Positions 1 to 8,921 of a DNA stretch of 64,000 nucleotides are shown one piece after another. Source of the stretch: Mesorhizobium sp. B2-7-2 (GTDB lineage: Bacteria; Pseudomonadota; Alphaproteobacteria; Rhizobiales; Rhizobiaceae); contig NZ_VFTZ01000006.1 of the NCBI RefSeq assembly GCF_006440775.1, forward strand, positions 124,001-188,000, read 5' to 3'. How positions within the stretch are numbered: the stretch's first letter is position 1; every line of letters begins with the position of its first letter. Position numbers and translations under genes: made by a program. The notes under the pieces are model-generated. The model was not told the origin of the DNA and made no database searches. It worked only from the letters and a program-made list of their open reading frames with translations.

Positions 1-1
1 A

Positions 2-112
2 CAGCTCGGCATCTCCAAGGAGCGCGTCCGCCAGATCGAGGCGCGCGCCATGGAAAAGCTGAAGCTGGCGCTGGTGAAGCAAAACCCTGAATTCCTGGCG
101 GAAGCCGCCTAA
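2..112 (+). CDS. rpoH: RNA polymerase sigma-32 (heat shock) factor RpoH, C-terminal end only
   Basis: Only the last 36 codons are inside the window; the 5' part lies before base 1. The segment GISKERVRQIEARA is the recognition helix of sigma region 4.2, which reads the -35 element, and the short tail ending in NPEFLAEAA fits the RpoH group of alphaproteobacteria better than RpoD, whose C-terminus differs. RpoH directs core RNA polymerase to chaperone and protease genes; ftsH, a usual target, lies downstream in this window. No clear intrinsic terminator follows the stop codon. Assignment to RpoH rather than another sigma-70 member rests on this short tail alone. Confidence 0.75.
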   Translation, partial: QLGISKERVRQIEARAMEKLKLALVKQNPEFLAEAA

Positions 113-628
113 AGTTAGTCCGGGCCAAACTCAAAGTCATCGGGGCGATTTTTCCTCGGTGATAACTAGTTCCCCGACACAGGGATTTTGAAAGGTTGCC
201 GTTGGTGCAAGATTTTCCATTCATTTCCGTGCAATCAGCGCAAACGCCGGGGACTGGTTGAAGCCGCCCCAACGTCGTCATTCTATGGCGGAGCAAGGAG
301 CGAAGCGACGCGCGCAGACCATAGAATCCATTCCGTGACTTGGAAGCGCCGCCACAGTGCAGAATTCTGCTCCGTTGCACGCCTTGGCGAAAGTAACGGA
401 ATGGATTCCAGGGTCTCCGCGACGGAGCTTCGCTCCTGCTCCGCCCTGGAATGACGACCGCGATGGGCGTTTCGGCCAATCTCCAACTCGTGCCACCTGC
501 CAACGCAAACAGAGCCGACCGGTCAAAATCCCTGTGCAGTGCTACTAGGATTGTGAGCTCTTTAACAGACTGTTGCGCCGCAATCGGCTTTCTGACTCCT
601 CCAGATCACACCACATGGGGGATTTGCC
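113..628. other. Intergenic region without a gene
   Basis: This 516-base stretch separates rpoH from the caspase-like gene. Its main content is the palindromic element at 274-458. Open frames in it run through the inverted repeat in both directions and encode near-identical Ser/Arg-rich nonsense, as expected of a palindrome. The last 60 bases should hold the promoter of the next gene, but no confident -35/-10 pair was found. Confidence 0.6.
274..458. repeat. 185-bp palindromic intergenic element made of two nested hairpins
   Basis: The two ends are inverted copies (gtcgtcatt at 274-282, aatgacgac at 450-458). A first hairpin pairs attctatgg (280-288) with ccatagaat (319-327), and a second pairs attccaggg (405-413) with ccctggaat (444-452). 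Between them gaatccattccgt (324-336) pairs with acggaatggattc (396-408) around a perfect 12-bp palindrome gcagaattctgc (359-370). The whole element is thus an imperfect palindrome centred at about base 366. It has no credible coding capacity and looks like a miniature mobile or REP-like repeat of rhizobial chromosomes; family membership would need a genome-wide comparison. Confidence 0.8.
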
Positions 629-2662
629 ATGCTGCGATGCTGCGCGCTGATTGTAGCCTTGATCCTCGTGGGTCTCACGACATTCCAAGCGCATGCCGAT
701 CGAAGGGTGGCCCTCGTGATCGGCAATTCTCAATACCGCGAAATCCCGACGCTCAAGAACCCGGACAAGGACGCGGAAAACGTATCGAGGACATTCCGGC
801 TGGCCGGCTTCGAGGTGTTCGCCGCCAAGGACCTGACCAAGCTCCAGTTCGAAGAGCGGTTCCGTAACTATCTGGCGGCGGCGGACGGCGCCGATCTGGC
901 GGTCGTCTACTATTCGGGGCACGGCTTCCAGATCGGCGGAGAGAACTTCCTGATCCCCGTCGACGCGTCGCTGAAAGATGCGGCCGACATGGAGGTCCAG
1001 GCCATCAAGGTCGACGACATATTGCGGCAGCTGCGCTCGAGATCGAAGGTCCAGATGATCATCCTCGACGCCTGTCGCAACGATCCTTTCCCGCGCAAGG
1101 ACTATTGGTTGCGCGACCAGTTGATCGTCAGCGGCGGCAGCGGCCTTGCGCAGGTGACAGGCTCGCAGAACACGCTGATTGCCTTTGCCACCGAGCCGGG
1201 GGCGGTCGCCTATGACGGGTCCGGCGACCTCAGCCCGTTTTCGTCGTCCTTCTCCCGCCGTGCGCTGGCGCCGGACCAGGAGATACGGTCGGTCATGGCG
1301 GCCGTCCGCCGCGACGTGGTCAAGGCCACCAACGGCAAGCAGGTTCCGTGGGAGAACTCCTCGCTGATCGACGACGTCGTGCTGATGCGCGGGGCGGAGC
1401 AACCCACGCCGCCGCCGTTGGACGCCGAGCAGGGCCAGCAGACGGCGGAACGCGGAATCCAGGTCGCCGATGCCGCCGAGGCGATTGGAAGTCGCGACAT
1501 CCGCGTCCCGCTCGGCGTCGGTCCGGTTCCGCTGAAATTGGATTTTCCGGCCAAGGATGCCGGGGTCAATCTCAAGCTTGCGAGCTACCCGGCGACCGGA
1601 ACGCTGTCCCTGCCGGATCGCGTGCTTTCGCCGCAATCGAGCCTGACGGCCGCCGAGCTCGACAAACTGCGCTACGAGCCGCAGATCGGTTCGGTCGCGC
1701 CCATCGAAGTCGGCTTCGATATCCGCGCGGGCAACGCGGCCAAGCAGGCGACGATGAAGCTATCGCCGGACGTCGACGCTTGCGACCGGGCAGCCGGCGC
1801 GCCGCTCGACTTGCAAGGCGTCGTCCAGGGCCTCACGCCGAATGAGATCGGCGGCGGGGCGGTGGAAGCCTGCGAGGCGGCGGTGAAAACCTATCCCGGC
1901 ATTGCCCGCTTCCATTACGAGCTCGGGCGGGCGCTTCTGGCGGCCGGCAAGGTCGACGAGGCCAGGAAGGCCATTCAGGATGCGGCCGACAAGGGATATG
2001 TGCGGGCCGTCTTCGAACTTGGCTACATCGCCTCGTCCGGAATGGGGACCGCTGTCGATGCCACGAAGGCGAATGGCCTCTATTCGCAGGCGGCCGGCAA
2101 GGGAGACCCCTACGCCATGGCCGCGTGGGGACGCGCTTTGTTCAATGGGCTCGACATTCAGCGCGATACCGGCAAGGGACTGGACTTGCTGCTCCAGGCA
2201 GCGGCGATGGGGCATGTCGATGCCATGAAGGAGCTTGCGGTGATCTTCAAGGAAGGCCGCAACGGCGTGCCCGCCGACCCGGCGCGCGCGCTGGCTTTCC
2301 TGAAGGCAGGCATGGAGCGGCAAGACGTGTACGCGATGGGCATCCTGGGCCTTCCCGCGCGTAGCACCCCCGTGGTCATGGCGTGCAAGGCCCCAAAGGT
2401 CATCACGAAGATAAAGGTGGTTCGCGTGCCCGTGCCGAAACCGAAGACCATCACGCTGACAGATCCGGGAAAACCTGAGGTCAAGCCGGAGCCAACGGAA
2501 GCCGGGAGAGCATCCTGGAGTGGCAGCGACCATCCCGGCGGCGCTGCTCGCACCGGCGGTGGCAGTACCGGCAATGGCGAAGGTGACGGCGGCGACACCG
2601 GTAGCGGCAGTACCGGCGATGGCCAAGGCGACGGTGGCGACACCGGTAGCGACGGCTTGTAG
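629..2662 (+). CDS. Secreted caspase-like (peptidase C14) protein with TPR/Sel1 repeats
   Basis: A 677-residue protein with an N-terminal signal peptide (hydrophobic residues 6-20, AHAD cleavage region). Residues 26-260 form a caspase/metacaspase-like p20 domain: RVALVIGNSQY opens the first strand, the catalytic His is in YYSGHG (His98) and the catalytic Cys in ILDACRNDPF (Cys149). Residues about 285-390 form a beta-rich segment of unknown type, followed by TPR/Sel1-like helical repeats (about 405-560), a basic Pro/Lys/Val linker and a low-complexity Gly/Ser/Thr/Asp tail made of two near-identical blocks. Family knowledge points to an Arg/Lys-directed cysteine protease exported to the periplasm; the substrate is unknown. 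ATG 629 is preceded by a purine-rich ggggga at about 615-620. The gene stands alone. Confidence 0.85.
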   Translation: MLRCCALIVALILVGLTTFQAHADRRVALVIGNSQYREIPTLKNPDKDAENVSRTFRLAGFEVFAAKDLTKLQFEERFRNYLAAADGADLAVVYYSGHGFQIGGENFLIPVDASLKDAADMEVQAIKVDDILRQLRSRSKVQMIILDACRNDPFPRKDYWLRDQLIVSGGSGLAQVTGSQNTLIAFATEPGAVAYDGSGDLSPFSSSFSRRALAPDQEIRSVMAAVRRDVVKATNGKQVPWENSSLIDDVVLMRGAEQPTPPPLDAEQGQQTAERGIQVADAAEAIGSRDIRVPLGVGPVPLKLDFPAKDAGVNLKLASYPATGTLSLPDRVLSPQSSLTAAELDKLRYEPQIGSVAPIEVGFDIRAGNAAKQATMKLSPDVDACDRAAGAPLDLQGVVQGLTPNEIGGGAVEACEAAVKTYPGIARFHYELGRALLAAGKVDEARKAIQDAADKGYVRAVFELGYIASSGMGTAVDATKANGLYSQAAGKGDPYAMAAWGRALFNGLDIQRDTGKGLDLLLQAAAMGHVDAMKELAVIFKEGRNGVPADPARALAFLKAGMERQDVYAMGILGLPARSTPVVMACKAPKVITKIKVVRVPVPKPKTITLTDPGKPEVKPEPTEAGRASWSGSDHPGGAARTGGGSTGNGEGDGGDTGSGSTGDGQGDGGDTGSDGL

Positions 2663-2733
2663 GGACGACGGTTCCCCGCTTGGCGATCGTTCAAATAGCC
2701 GACGGCGCCTGGTTGGTCTGAACTCGTGAGCCC

Positions 2734-4200
2734 CTACCTGTCGGTGACGATCTTGACCTTGTCGCCCGACGACACAGTCGCGCCCGGCGACATGGCGTTG
2801 AGCACGCGAAACAGATCGAGCTTGCGATCGACGCCGACCATCTGCGCGGCGAGCGAGCCCATGGTCTGGCCGGCCTGGACGGTGACGACCCTGATATGCA
2901 GCGGCTTCAGCGCCGCCTTCTCGGCCGGGCTCAGCACGCGGAACGAACCGCTGACCGAGCGCGCCACCGGGTCCAGCGAAGTGCTGGCTGAGGGCGCGGC
3001 CGTCAGCAGCCTGTAGACCTGCCCGCCGGCCCGGATCACCGCGATATCGAACTGCCAGCCTTGCGCGCTGGCATGCGCCGTCGCCGCATCGTTGCCGTTG
3101 ATCGTGTCCTGGCGCACGCTGGCATCTTCCAGCCCCGCGACCCAGCCGCTGCGAATGTAATCGGTGAGCGAGACGGACTTGTCGATCGCCACGCCGTCGA
3201 AGCGGATGGCGATGTCGCCCGGCCCGGTCGCGGTCACGGCAGCCGCCGAGTTGTCGATGACGAAGCCGTCCGGCACGGTGAACGAGACGCCGAGATTGGG
3301 ATGCATGAAGGTCTGGCCGCGCACATAGCCTTCTTCCGGTGTGTCGCCGTAAAGCAGACCATCTATGCCGGCCAGAAATGCGTCGCGGTCGCGCGTGCCG
3401 ACGCCGGGCGGGCCGAAATTGCGCGCAAGGCGCTGCGCCAATTCGATACGCTGCGGCGTGTTCGGGTGCGTCGCCAGGAAGTCGAGGCTGGCGTCGGTGG
3501 CTCCGCTCACCGAGCGGAAGTCGGTATAGGCCGACATCGACTGCAGGAAGCGGCCTGCCGCATAGGGATCATAGCCCGCCTCGCCGATCGACTTGATGCC
3601 GATCGCGTCGGCCTGCAGTTCCTGGTTGCGCGAGAATTGCGCGAGCCTGAGCTTGCCGCGGATGAGTGCCGCCTTGGCGGTCGGGCTGTCGCCGAGCACA
3701 TCGGAAACCACCTTGGTCGCCAGGCCCTCCTCCGCCTCGAGCTGCTGCCGCTGCAGGCCGTGATTCGCGGTGACGTGGCCCATCTCATGCGCGATGACGG
3801 CGGCAAGCTCGGAGGAATCATTGGCCAGCGCCAGCAGGCCCCGTGTCACATAGAGATAGCCGCCCGGCAGCGCGAAGGCATTGACGTTGGGCGAGTTGAG
3901 GATGGTGATGCGATAGGTCTGGGTCGGGTTGGCCGACACCACCGTCAGATTGCCGACGACCTTGGCCACCATGCGTTCGAGCTTTGGGTCGGAATATTCG
4001 CCGCCATAGGTGGCCAGGATGCGCGGGTGCTGCGCCTTCGCCATCTCTGCGAGCTTGGCGTTGGCCACGACATTGTCGACGGTGATCGGCTTGTCCGAAG
4101 GTTGGAAGCCGCTCTCCTGCACGTCCGGCGGCGTGAACATCTGGCAGCTCGCCAGCACGGCGACGCTCACCAGCGCGAGAAATCGTGCCAGCGGCTTCAT
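2734..4200 (-). CDS. M48-family zinc metalloprotease, outer-membrane or periplasmic lipoprotein, with C-terminal LysM-like domain
   Basis: A 488-residue protein. The start at 4200 was chosen because GAGAAGG sits just upstream and the protein then begins with a lipoprotein signal (LAVASC-type lipobox, Cys19); a longer frame reaches 4260 but puts 20 polar residues before the signal. The zinc site is HEMGH (residues 138-142), with a probable third ligand Glu194 in NQELQAD. Family knowledge (BepA/LoiP/YfgC-like M48 proteases) suggests quality control of outer membrane assembly. The last 55 residues, with VQAGQTMGSLAAQM and SGDKVKIV, look like a LysM peptidoglycan-binding module. It is monocistronic; the neighbouring thiQ is on the same strand but 150 bases away. 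Confidence 0.9.
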   Translation of the reverse strand: MKPLARFLALVSVAVLASCQMFTPPDVQESGFQPSDKPITVDNVVANAKLAEMAKAQHPRILATYGGEYSDPKLERMVAKVVGNLTVVSANPTQTYRITILNSPNVNAFALPGGYLYVTRGLLALANDSSELAAVIAHEMGHVTANHGLQRQQLEAEEGLATKVVSDVLGDSPTAKAALIRGKLRLAQFSRNQELQADAIGIKSIGEAGYDPYAAGRFLQSMSAYTDFRSVSGATDASLDFLATHPNTPQRIELAQRLARNFGPPGVGTRDRDAFLAGIDGLLYGDTPEEGYVRGQTFMHPNLGVSFTVPDGFVIDNSAAAVTATGPGDIAIRFDGVAIDKSVSLTDYIRSGWVAGLEDASVRQDTINGNDAATAHASAQGWQFDIAVIRAGGQVYRLLTAAPSASTSLDPVARSVSGSFRVLSPAEKAALKPLHIRVVTVQAGQTMGSLAAQMVGVDRKLDLFRVLNAMSPGATVSSGDKVKIVTDR

Positions 4201-4352
4201 CCACACCTTCTCAGCGCCGCTCGACAGGTCGGCTTCCTTCCAAATCTTTCGGCAAATCACGGTCCAGCCGGACCAGCATGGCCGGACCTAGCCATACTCC
4301 CCCGGACAAGGCAAGCAAACGCCGGATCGCCCATTGCCGGTTTGGCCATAAA

Positions 4353-5141
4353 TTATGTCCGCTTCCGGGCAACATGTTGTGATCCGGCAACGGTGTCGCC
4401 TCGATCGCCGATATAGCGTCTGAACGCATCCGGTCCAGACCGATCGAAGAAATCCTCGGCGGGCCCGGCTGCCGCGATCGTGCCTTCGTCGAGAAATGCC
4501 ACGTCCTGTCCGATGCGGCGCGCATCTTCCGGCTGATGCGTGACGAACAACACCGTCATTTCGCGCTCGGCATGGATGCCGGCCACAAGGTCCAGCATAT
4601 CGTCGCGCAGCGCCGGGCCGAGCGACGCGAAAGGTTCGTCGAGCAGCAAAACGGGCCTGTCGCGCAGCAGCACCCGCGCCAGCGCCACGCGCTGCCGCTC
4701 GCCGCCGGAAAGCTCGCGCGGCAGCCGCTTTTCCTTGCCGGCAAGACCAACCCGCGCCAGCGCCTCGGCGACCTCGGCGCGATCGGCGTCGCCGAGTTTC
4801 AGCGACGGCGAGCGGCCGAGCCCGACATTGGCTTCGACGGAAAGATGCGCAAACAAATTGTTTTCCTGGAACACCATCGACACCGGCCGCGCCGAGGGCG
4901 GCGTGTTTCCGAGATCGACGCCGCCGATCAGGACCTTGCCCGCATCGGGCGCTTCGAAGCCGGCTATCAGATTGAGCAGCGTCGACTTGCCGGAGCCGCT
5001 CGGCCCCATGATGGCCGCGATCCTGCCGGCCGCGAAATCGGCGTCGAAGCGGAAGGAGGATTCGCCATAGCTGAACGAGACGCCATCCAGCGCGACGGCG
5101 AGGCCCTTTTGCGCGGCGGTGCCGTCGATGGTCGTCGTCAT
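4353..5141 (-). CDS. thiQ: Thiamine ABC transporter ATP-binding protein ThiQ
   Basis: A 262-residue ABC ATPase with Walker A GPSGSGKS (46-53), Q-loop at FQENNLF (91-97), signature LSGGERQ (144-150), Walker B LLLDEP (165-170) and an H-loop in FVTHQPED. It energises import of thiamine or TPP through ThiP. The start at 5141 overlaps the stop of thiP by four bases (ATGA), so the two are translationally coupled and the longer in-frame extension upstream is not used. It is the last gene of thiB-thiP-thiQ, controlled by the TPP riboswitch ahead of thiB. Confidence 0.95.
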   Translation of the reverse strand: MTTTIDGTAAQKGLAVALDGVSFSYGESSFRFDADFAAGRIAAIMGPSGSGKSTLLNLIAGFEAPDAGKVLIGGVDLGNTPPSARPVSMVFQENNLFAHLSVEANVGLGRSPSLKLGDADRAEVAEALARVGLAGKEKRLPRELSGGERQRVALARVLLRDRPVLLLDEPFASLGPALRDDMLDLVAGIHAEREMTVLFVTHQPEDARRIGQDVAFLDEGTIAAAGPAEDFFDRSGPDAFRRYIGDRGDTVAGSQHVARKRT

Positions 5142-6763
5142 GACTTTCCTTCCCGCCCCAGCCAGTCGGCGGCGACCACCAGCATCAGGCAGACGAGGCC
5201 GAGCAGCAAGGCAAGTCCCGCGGCGTCGGCTGTCCGGTAGCTGCTCATGCGCGCCAAAAGCAGATAGGGCAAGGTCTGCACGGAATCGCTGCCGAACAGC
5301 GCGATCACGCCGAGATCGCCGAGCGACAGCGCCATGGCGAAGGCGAAGCCGGTCGCCAAGGGCCGCCTCAGCGACGGCCAGTCGATCAGGCTGAGCCGGT
5401 TCCAGCCGGATATGCCGAGCGCGAGGCAAAGCCGCTCGTGGCGCTCGCTGGCCGCGTCATAGGCCGGGCGAACGGCGCGGATGGCGAAGGGCATCGCCAT
5501 CACTGCGTTGACGGCGACGACCATGACCGGCGCGATGGCAAAGACATCGGTGACGTGGCGCAGCGCCAGGAACCAGCCGGCGCCAAGCACGATCGGCGGC
5601 ACGACAAGCACGAAGCCGGCGCCGGTGTCGGCGGCATGTTCGAGCAGGCCCATGGCCCCGCCTGCCCGGCGCCGCAAGGCCAGCGCGCGCCGTGCCGCGA
5701 TCAGCGCCAGCGACAGCGTCACGCTGAGCAGCGCCGCAAGCAGGGCAAGGCCGGCGCTGGTGAGGGTGGCGCGGCGCACCGCCGCTTCACCGGCCAACCG
5801 TCCGAGATCCGCCCCCAGACCTGAAAGCACGGTCGCCAGCATCGGTCCGGCGACGAACAGCAGGGCAAGCATGATGAGGCCGGCATTCAGCGCGCTTTCG
5901 ATTCGGCCCGCCGAAAGGTAGCGGCGCGGCGCCACCGGCAGATTGGCATCACCGACCGTGTTGGCGCCGAGCCGCGTGAGTGCTGCGACCACGACGAAGG
6001 TGAGCGCGATCTGCAGGAGCGTCAGTGTTACGGTCCGTGCAGGATCGAAATCGAAGCGCAGCGCCTGGTAGATGGCCACTTCCAGCGTCGTCGCGGCCGG
6101 ACCGCCGCCGAGCGTCAGCACGATGGTGAAGGAGGTGATGCAAAGCATGAAGACCAGCCCGGCAATCCCCGGCAGGGCCGCGCGCAGCACCGGCCATTCG
6201 ATCAGCCGGAAGGCCGGCCAGGCGCCCATGCCGAGCTGGCTCGCCAGCCGCCACTGGTCGGCGGGAACGGTGCCCAGCGCCTCGAGGAACAGGCGCGTCG
6301 CCAAGGGCAGGTTGAAGAAGACATGAGCGACAAGGATGCCGGAGAGGCCGTAGATCCCCGGCCAATCCGCACCGCCAAGTCCGGCGAAGACGCCGGCAAA
6401 ATATCCGGCCCGACCGTAGAGCGCCAGGATGCCGAGCGCGGCGACGATCGCCGGCAAGGCCAGCGGCACGGTGAACAATTGCAGGATCAGGCGGCGTCCC
6501 GGGAAACTTGGGTGCCTCGACAAAGCGCGCGCCACGAGCAGCGCCGGCGCGACCGACAGCAGCGTCGAGAGCGCCGCCTGCCACAGCGTGAAGCGGGCGA
6601 CGCGCAGGAGATAATTGTCGAAGGCGACGGCAGCGCCGGAGAGATCGTGCGCGCCTTCGACGGCGAGGCCGGCGAAGGCACCGCCGATGAGGATGGCGAT
6701 GGCCGCCAGCGCGACGACGCCGGCGGTGACGCGGGAGTCACGCGCAGGGTGCACGCTGCACAT
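5138..6763 (-). CDS. thiP: Thiamine ABC transporter permease ThiP
   Basis: A 541-residue integral membrane protein with about 12 hydrophobic helices in two homologous halves, as usual for the fused ThiP permease. Each half has the cytoplasmic coupling loop that contacts the ATPase: one around [14 protein letters not shown] in the first half and one around [12 protein letters not shown] in the second. It forms the thiamine channel with ThiB as binding protein and ThiQ as ATPase. ATG 6763 lacks an obvious Shine-Dalgarno sequence, so a slightly internal start is possible. A 215-base gap with an inverted-repeat element separates it from thiB, longer than normal for this operon. Confidence 0.95.
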   Translation of the reverse strand: MCSVHPARDSRVTAGVVALAAIAILIGGAFAGLAVEGAHDLSGAAVAFDNYLLRVARFTLWQAALSTLLSVAPALLVARALSRHPSFPGRRLILQLFTVPLALPAIVAALGILALYGRAGYFAGVFAGLGGADWPGIYGLSGILVAHVFFNLPLATRLFLEALGTVPADQWRLASQLGMGAWPAFRLIEWPVLRAALPGIAGLVFMLCITSFTIVLTLGGGPAATTLEVAIYQALRFDFDPARTVTLTLLQIALTFVVVAALTRLGANTVGDANLPVAPRRYLSAGRIESALNAGLIMLALLFVAGPMLATVLSGLGADLGRLAGEAAVRRATLTSAGLALLAALLSVTLSLALIAARRALALRRRAGGAMGLLEHAADTGAGFVLVVPPIVLGAGWFLALRHVTDVFAIAPVMVVAVNAVMAMPFAIRAVRPAYDAASERHERLCLALGISGWNRLSLIDWPSLRRPLATGFAFAMALSLGDLGVIALFGSDSVQTLPYLLLARMSSYRTADAAGLALLLGLVCLMLVVAADWLGREGKS

Positions 6764-6800
6764 ACAGGATTCGAGTTAACGCATGCCGCGTTCCTTCGCG

Positions 6801-6956
6801 CCCCCCTCTGTCCTGCCGGACATCTCCCCCTCTAGGGGGGAGATTGGCAGCTTTGGCGCCGCGCTCGATCCTGCAACGTCGGAGATTGGCGAAGGTCGGC
6901 GTGACAGCCAATCTCCCCCCTTGAGGGGGAGATGTCCGGCAGGACAGAGAGGGGGG
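6801..6956. repeat. Inverted-repeat element inserted between thiB and thiP
   Basis: Two arms of about 49 bases, at 6801-6849 and 6907-6956, are reverse complements of each other except for a few positions; both contain the complement pair cctgccggacatctccccc / gggggagatgtccggcagg. They flank 57 bases of unrelated sequence. This is the layout of a common rhizobial intergenic palindrome. Because it lies inside the thi operon it would form a long hairpin in the thiBPQ mRNA and could lower thiPQ expression relative to thiB; that effect is inference. Confidence 0.85.
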
Positions 6957-6978
6957 CCTTGGCGCAAGCATCGCAGCC

Positions 6979-7989
6979 CTACTTGCTCATCACCGCCAGC
7001 CACTCATCCACCCACGCCTTGCGGTTGGCGGCGACCTCCTGCGGGCTGAACAGCAAGGTCTTGGTCGGCTTCACCAGTTTGTCGAAGGCCGGGTTGAGCG
7101 GCTTGTCGGTCTTGCCGGCGGGGAACATCCAGTTGGTTTCCGGAATGACATCCTGGAATTTCGGTCCCGTCATGAAGGCGATGAACTTTTGCGCCAGCAG
7201 GTTCTTCGCGCCCGTCTTGGTGATGCCGGCAACCTCGATCTGCAGGTACTCGCCCTCCTCGAACGAGGCCGCCTGGTAGCGCTCGGTGTTCTCGGCCACC
7301 ATGTGGTAGGCCGGCGAGGTGGTGTAGGACAGCACCATCGGCGCCTCGCCCTTGGTGAACAGGCCATAGGCTTCGCTCCAGCCCGGAGTCACCGTCAGGA
7401 CCTTGGTCTTGAGCTTTGCCCAGGCCTTCGGCGCCTTGTCGCCATAGACCGACTTCACCCACAAAAGCAGCCCGAGGCCGGGCGTCGAGGTGCGCGGATC
7501 CTGAATGACTATCTTGTCCGTGCCGCCACCCTCGACCAGCTCCTTCAGGCTCTTCGGCGGGACTTTAAGCTTCTGCGTGTCATAGACGACGGCGAAATAG
7601 CCGTAGTCGAAAGGCACGAAAGTGTCGTCGCTCCAGCCGCCAGGCACGTCGATGCCGGAGACTTCGCCATGCGGTGCGAACAGTCCGCTCGCCTTGGCGT
7701 CGGCGGTGAGATTGGTGTCGAGGCCGAGCACGATGTCGGCCTTGGTGCCGGCGCCTTCGAGCTTGACGCGGTTGAGGAGCGCAACGCCGTCGGCCACCGA
7801 GACGAATTCGAGATCGCAGCCGCATTCGGCCTCGAATTCCTTCTTCACCGCCGGGCCGGGACCCCAATCGGCGGTAAAGCTTTCATAGGTATAGACGGTG
7901 AGCTTGTCCTTCGCGGCGGCAGGCGCGACGCCCGCCAGAAGCGAAACAAAGCCGGTTGCAAGAATGAGATGGGACAGCATTGCGCGCAT
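6979..7989 (-). CDS. thiB: Thiamine ABC transporter substrate-binding protein ThiB
   Basis: A 336-residue periplasmic binding protein with a cleavable signal peptide (hydrophobic residues 5-24, APAAAK). The start of the mature domain, [10 protein letters not shown], with SDIVLG-like [11 protein letters not shown] and [10 protein letters not shown] further on, is typical of ThiB-type proteins of the iron/thiamine/polyamine binding family. It captures thiamine or its phosphates for ThiPQ. ATG 7989 has AAGGAGGCG upstream. It is the first gene after the TPP riboswitch. Confidence 0.96.
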   Translation of the reverse strand: MRAMLSHLILATGFVSLLAGVAPAAAKDKLTVYTYESFTADWGPGPAVKKEFEAECGCDLEFVSVADGVALLNRVKLEGAGTKADIVLGLDTNLTADAKASGLFAPHGEVSGIDVPGGWSDDTFVPFDYGYFAVVYDTQKLKVPPKSLKELVEGGGTDKIVIQDPRTSTPGLGLLLWVKSVYGDKAPKAWAKLKTKVLTVTPGWSEAYGLFTKGEAPMVLSYTTSPAYHMVAENTERYQAASFEEGEYLQIEVAGITKTGAKNLLAQKFIAFMTGPKFQDVIPETNWMFPAGKTDKPLNPAFDKLVKPTKTLLFSPQEVAANRKAWVDEWLAVMSK

Positions 7990-8052
7990 ATCGGCGCCTC
8001 CTTCGTTCGAGTGACAAGGAATTGAGGCGCCGGATCGTCCGAAACGTCTAAT

Positions 8053-8134
8053 CCCTCCGCCGGTACAAACCGGATCAGGTTCAGCGGGTTGGCTTGATCG
8101 CCTCTCAGCCGGATCACGTCCGGCACCCCGTTAG
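8053..8134 (-). promoter_or_regulatory. TPP riboswitch (THI box) upstream of thiB
   Basis: Read on the minus strand the segment shows the conserved core of the thiamine pyrophosphate aptamer: ACGGGGTGCC at its 5' side, GCTGAGAGG (complement of 8101-8110) and the hallmark GAACCTGATCCGG (complement of 8070-8082), closed by a terminal stem ending in GGCGGAGGGA. It lies 64 bases before the thiB start codon. When TPP binds, expression of thiBPQ is expected to fall. No run of U after a hairpin is seen before the start codon, so sequestration of the AAGGAGG ribosome binding site is more likely than premature termination. Confidence 0.95.
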
Positions 8135-8275
8135 AGCGTTTCGACAGATAGGCCCGGCCGAAGCAGCGCGCAAGCGGAAGTTTGCCGGGCAGCTAATGTT
8201 CGCCGGCAGGCTGGCAGCCGAAGCGCGCGGCATCCCGCTTCCGTTTCGCCCGACGGGCTGATAAGGGCGACGGCC

Positions 8276-8920
8276 ATGGGCACATTCACCATCCTGCTTG
8301 GCGGCGAGCTTATCCGCACGCCCCGGCTCGAACGCCAGATCGAAGGCTCGCGCGTCATCGCCGCCGATGCCGGCATCGGCCATGCCCGCATGCTCGGCCT
8401 GATGCCGGAGCTCTGGGTTGGCGATTTCGACTCGGTGCCGACCAACCTGCCGGATGATCTCGCCGCCGTGGCGCGAAAAGTCTTCCCGGCCGAGAAAGAC
8501 ATGACCGATGGCGAGCTCGCCATAGCGGAAGCGCTTCAGCGAGGCGCCACCAGCCTCGTGTTGGCCGGTGCCTTTGGCGGCAAGCGCGCCGATCATGCCT
8601 TCCTGCATCTGGCGATGGCCATGCGGCTGGCCGAGGCTGGCACGACCGTGCTGCTGACCAGCGGCGCGCAGGAAGGCGTTCCCATCCTGCGCGGCAAGGC
8701 CAGCTTCGACTATGACGACGGCACCTTGTTTTCGGTGCTCGGCCTTTCCGACCTGTCCGGCCTGACGGTCACCGGCGCCAAATGGCCGCTCGACCGCGTG
8801 GAGGTGGCGTTCGGTTCCTCGCTCACTATATCAAACGAGGTCAAAGGGCAGCTTGGCATCGCGCTGGAGCGCGGCCGGGCGCTGCTTCTGGCCCACCCCT
8901 ATCCTCTTCCAGAAAGTTGA
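8276..8920 (+). CDS. thiN: Thiamine pyrophosphokinase (thiamine diphosphokinase)
   Basis: A 214-residue enzyme that transfers pyrophosphate from ATP to thiamine to give TPP. Family motifs are visible: DAGIGHA near residue 31, VGDFDS (48-53), KDMTDGELA (74-82) and GAFGGKRADH (98-107), the set used for Mg-ATP and thiamine binding in COG1564 proteins. ATG 8276 has AAGGGCGACGG upstream. The gene is divergent from thiBPQ, so uptake and activation of thiamine are encoded back to back. An ABC-F gene begins one base after its stop codon and is probably cotranscribed. Confidence 0.93.
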   Translation: MGTFTILLGGELIRTPRLERQIEGSRVIAADAGIGHARMLGLMPELWVGDFDSVPTNLPDDLAAVARKVFPAEKDMTDGELAIAEALQRGATSLVLAGAFGGKRADHAFLHLAMAMRLAEAGTTVLLTSGAQEGVPILRGKASFDYDDGTLFSVLGLSDLSGLTVTGAKWPLDRVEVAFGSSLTISNEVKGQLGIALERGRALLLAHPYPLPES

Positions 8921-8921
8921 C

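Noticed and set aside
188-548. Small open frames on both strands downstream of rpoH
   Set aside because: They translate the two arms of one palindrome and give matching peptides from both strands, as expected of a repeat and not of genes.
3061-4416. A 451-codon open frame on the plus strand across the M48 protease gene
   Set aside because: It is the complementary-strand shadow of a well-supported gene in GC-rich DNA, Arg/Ala/Gly-rich and without domains or a ribosome binding site.
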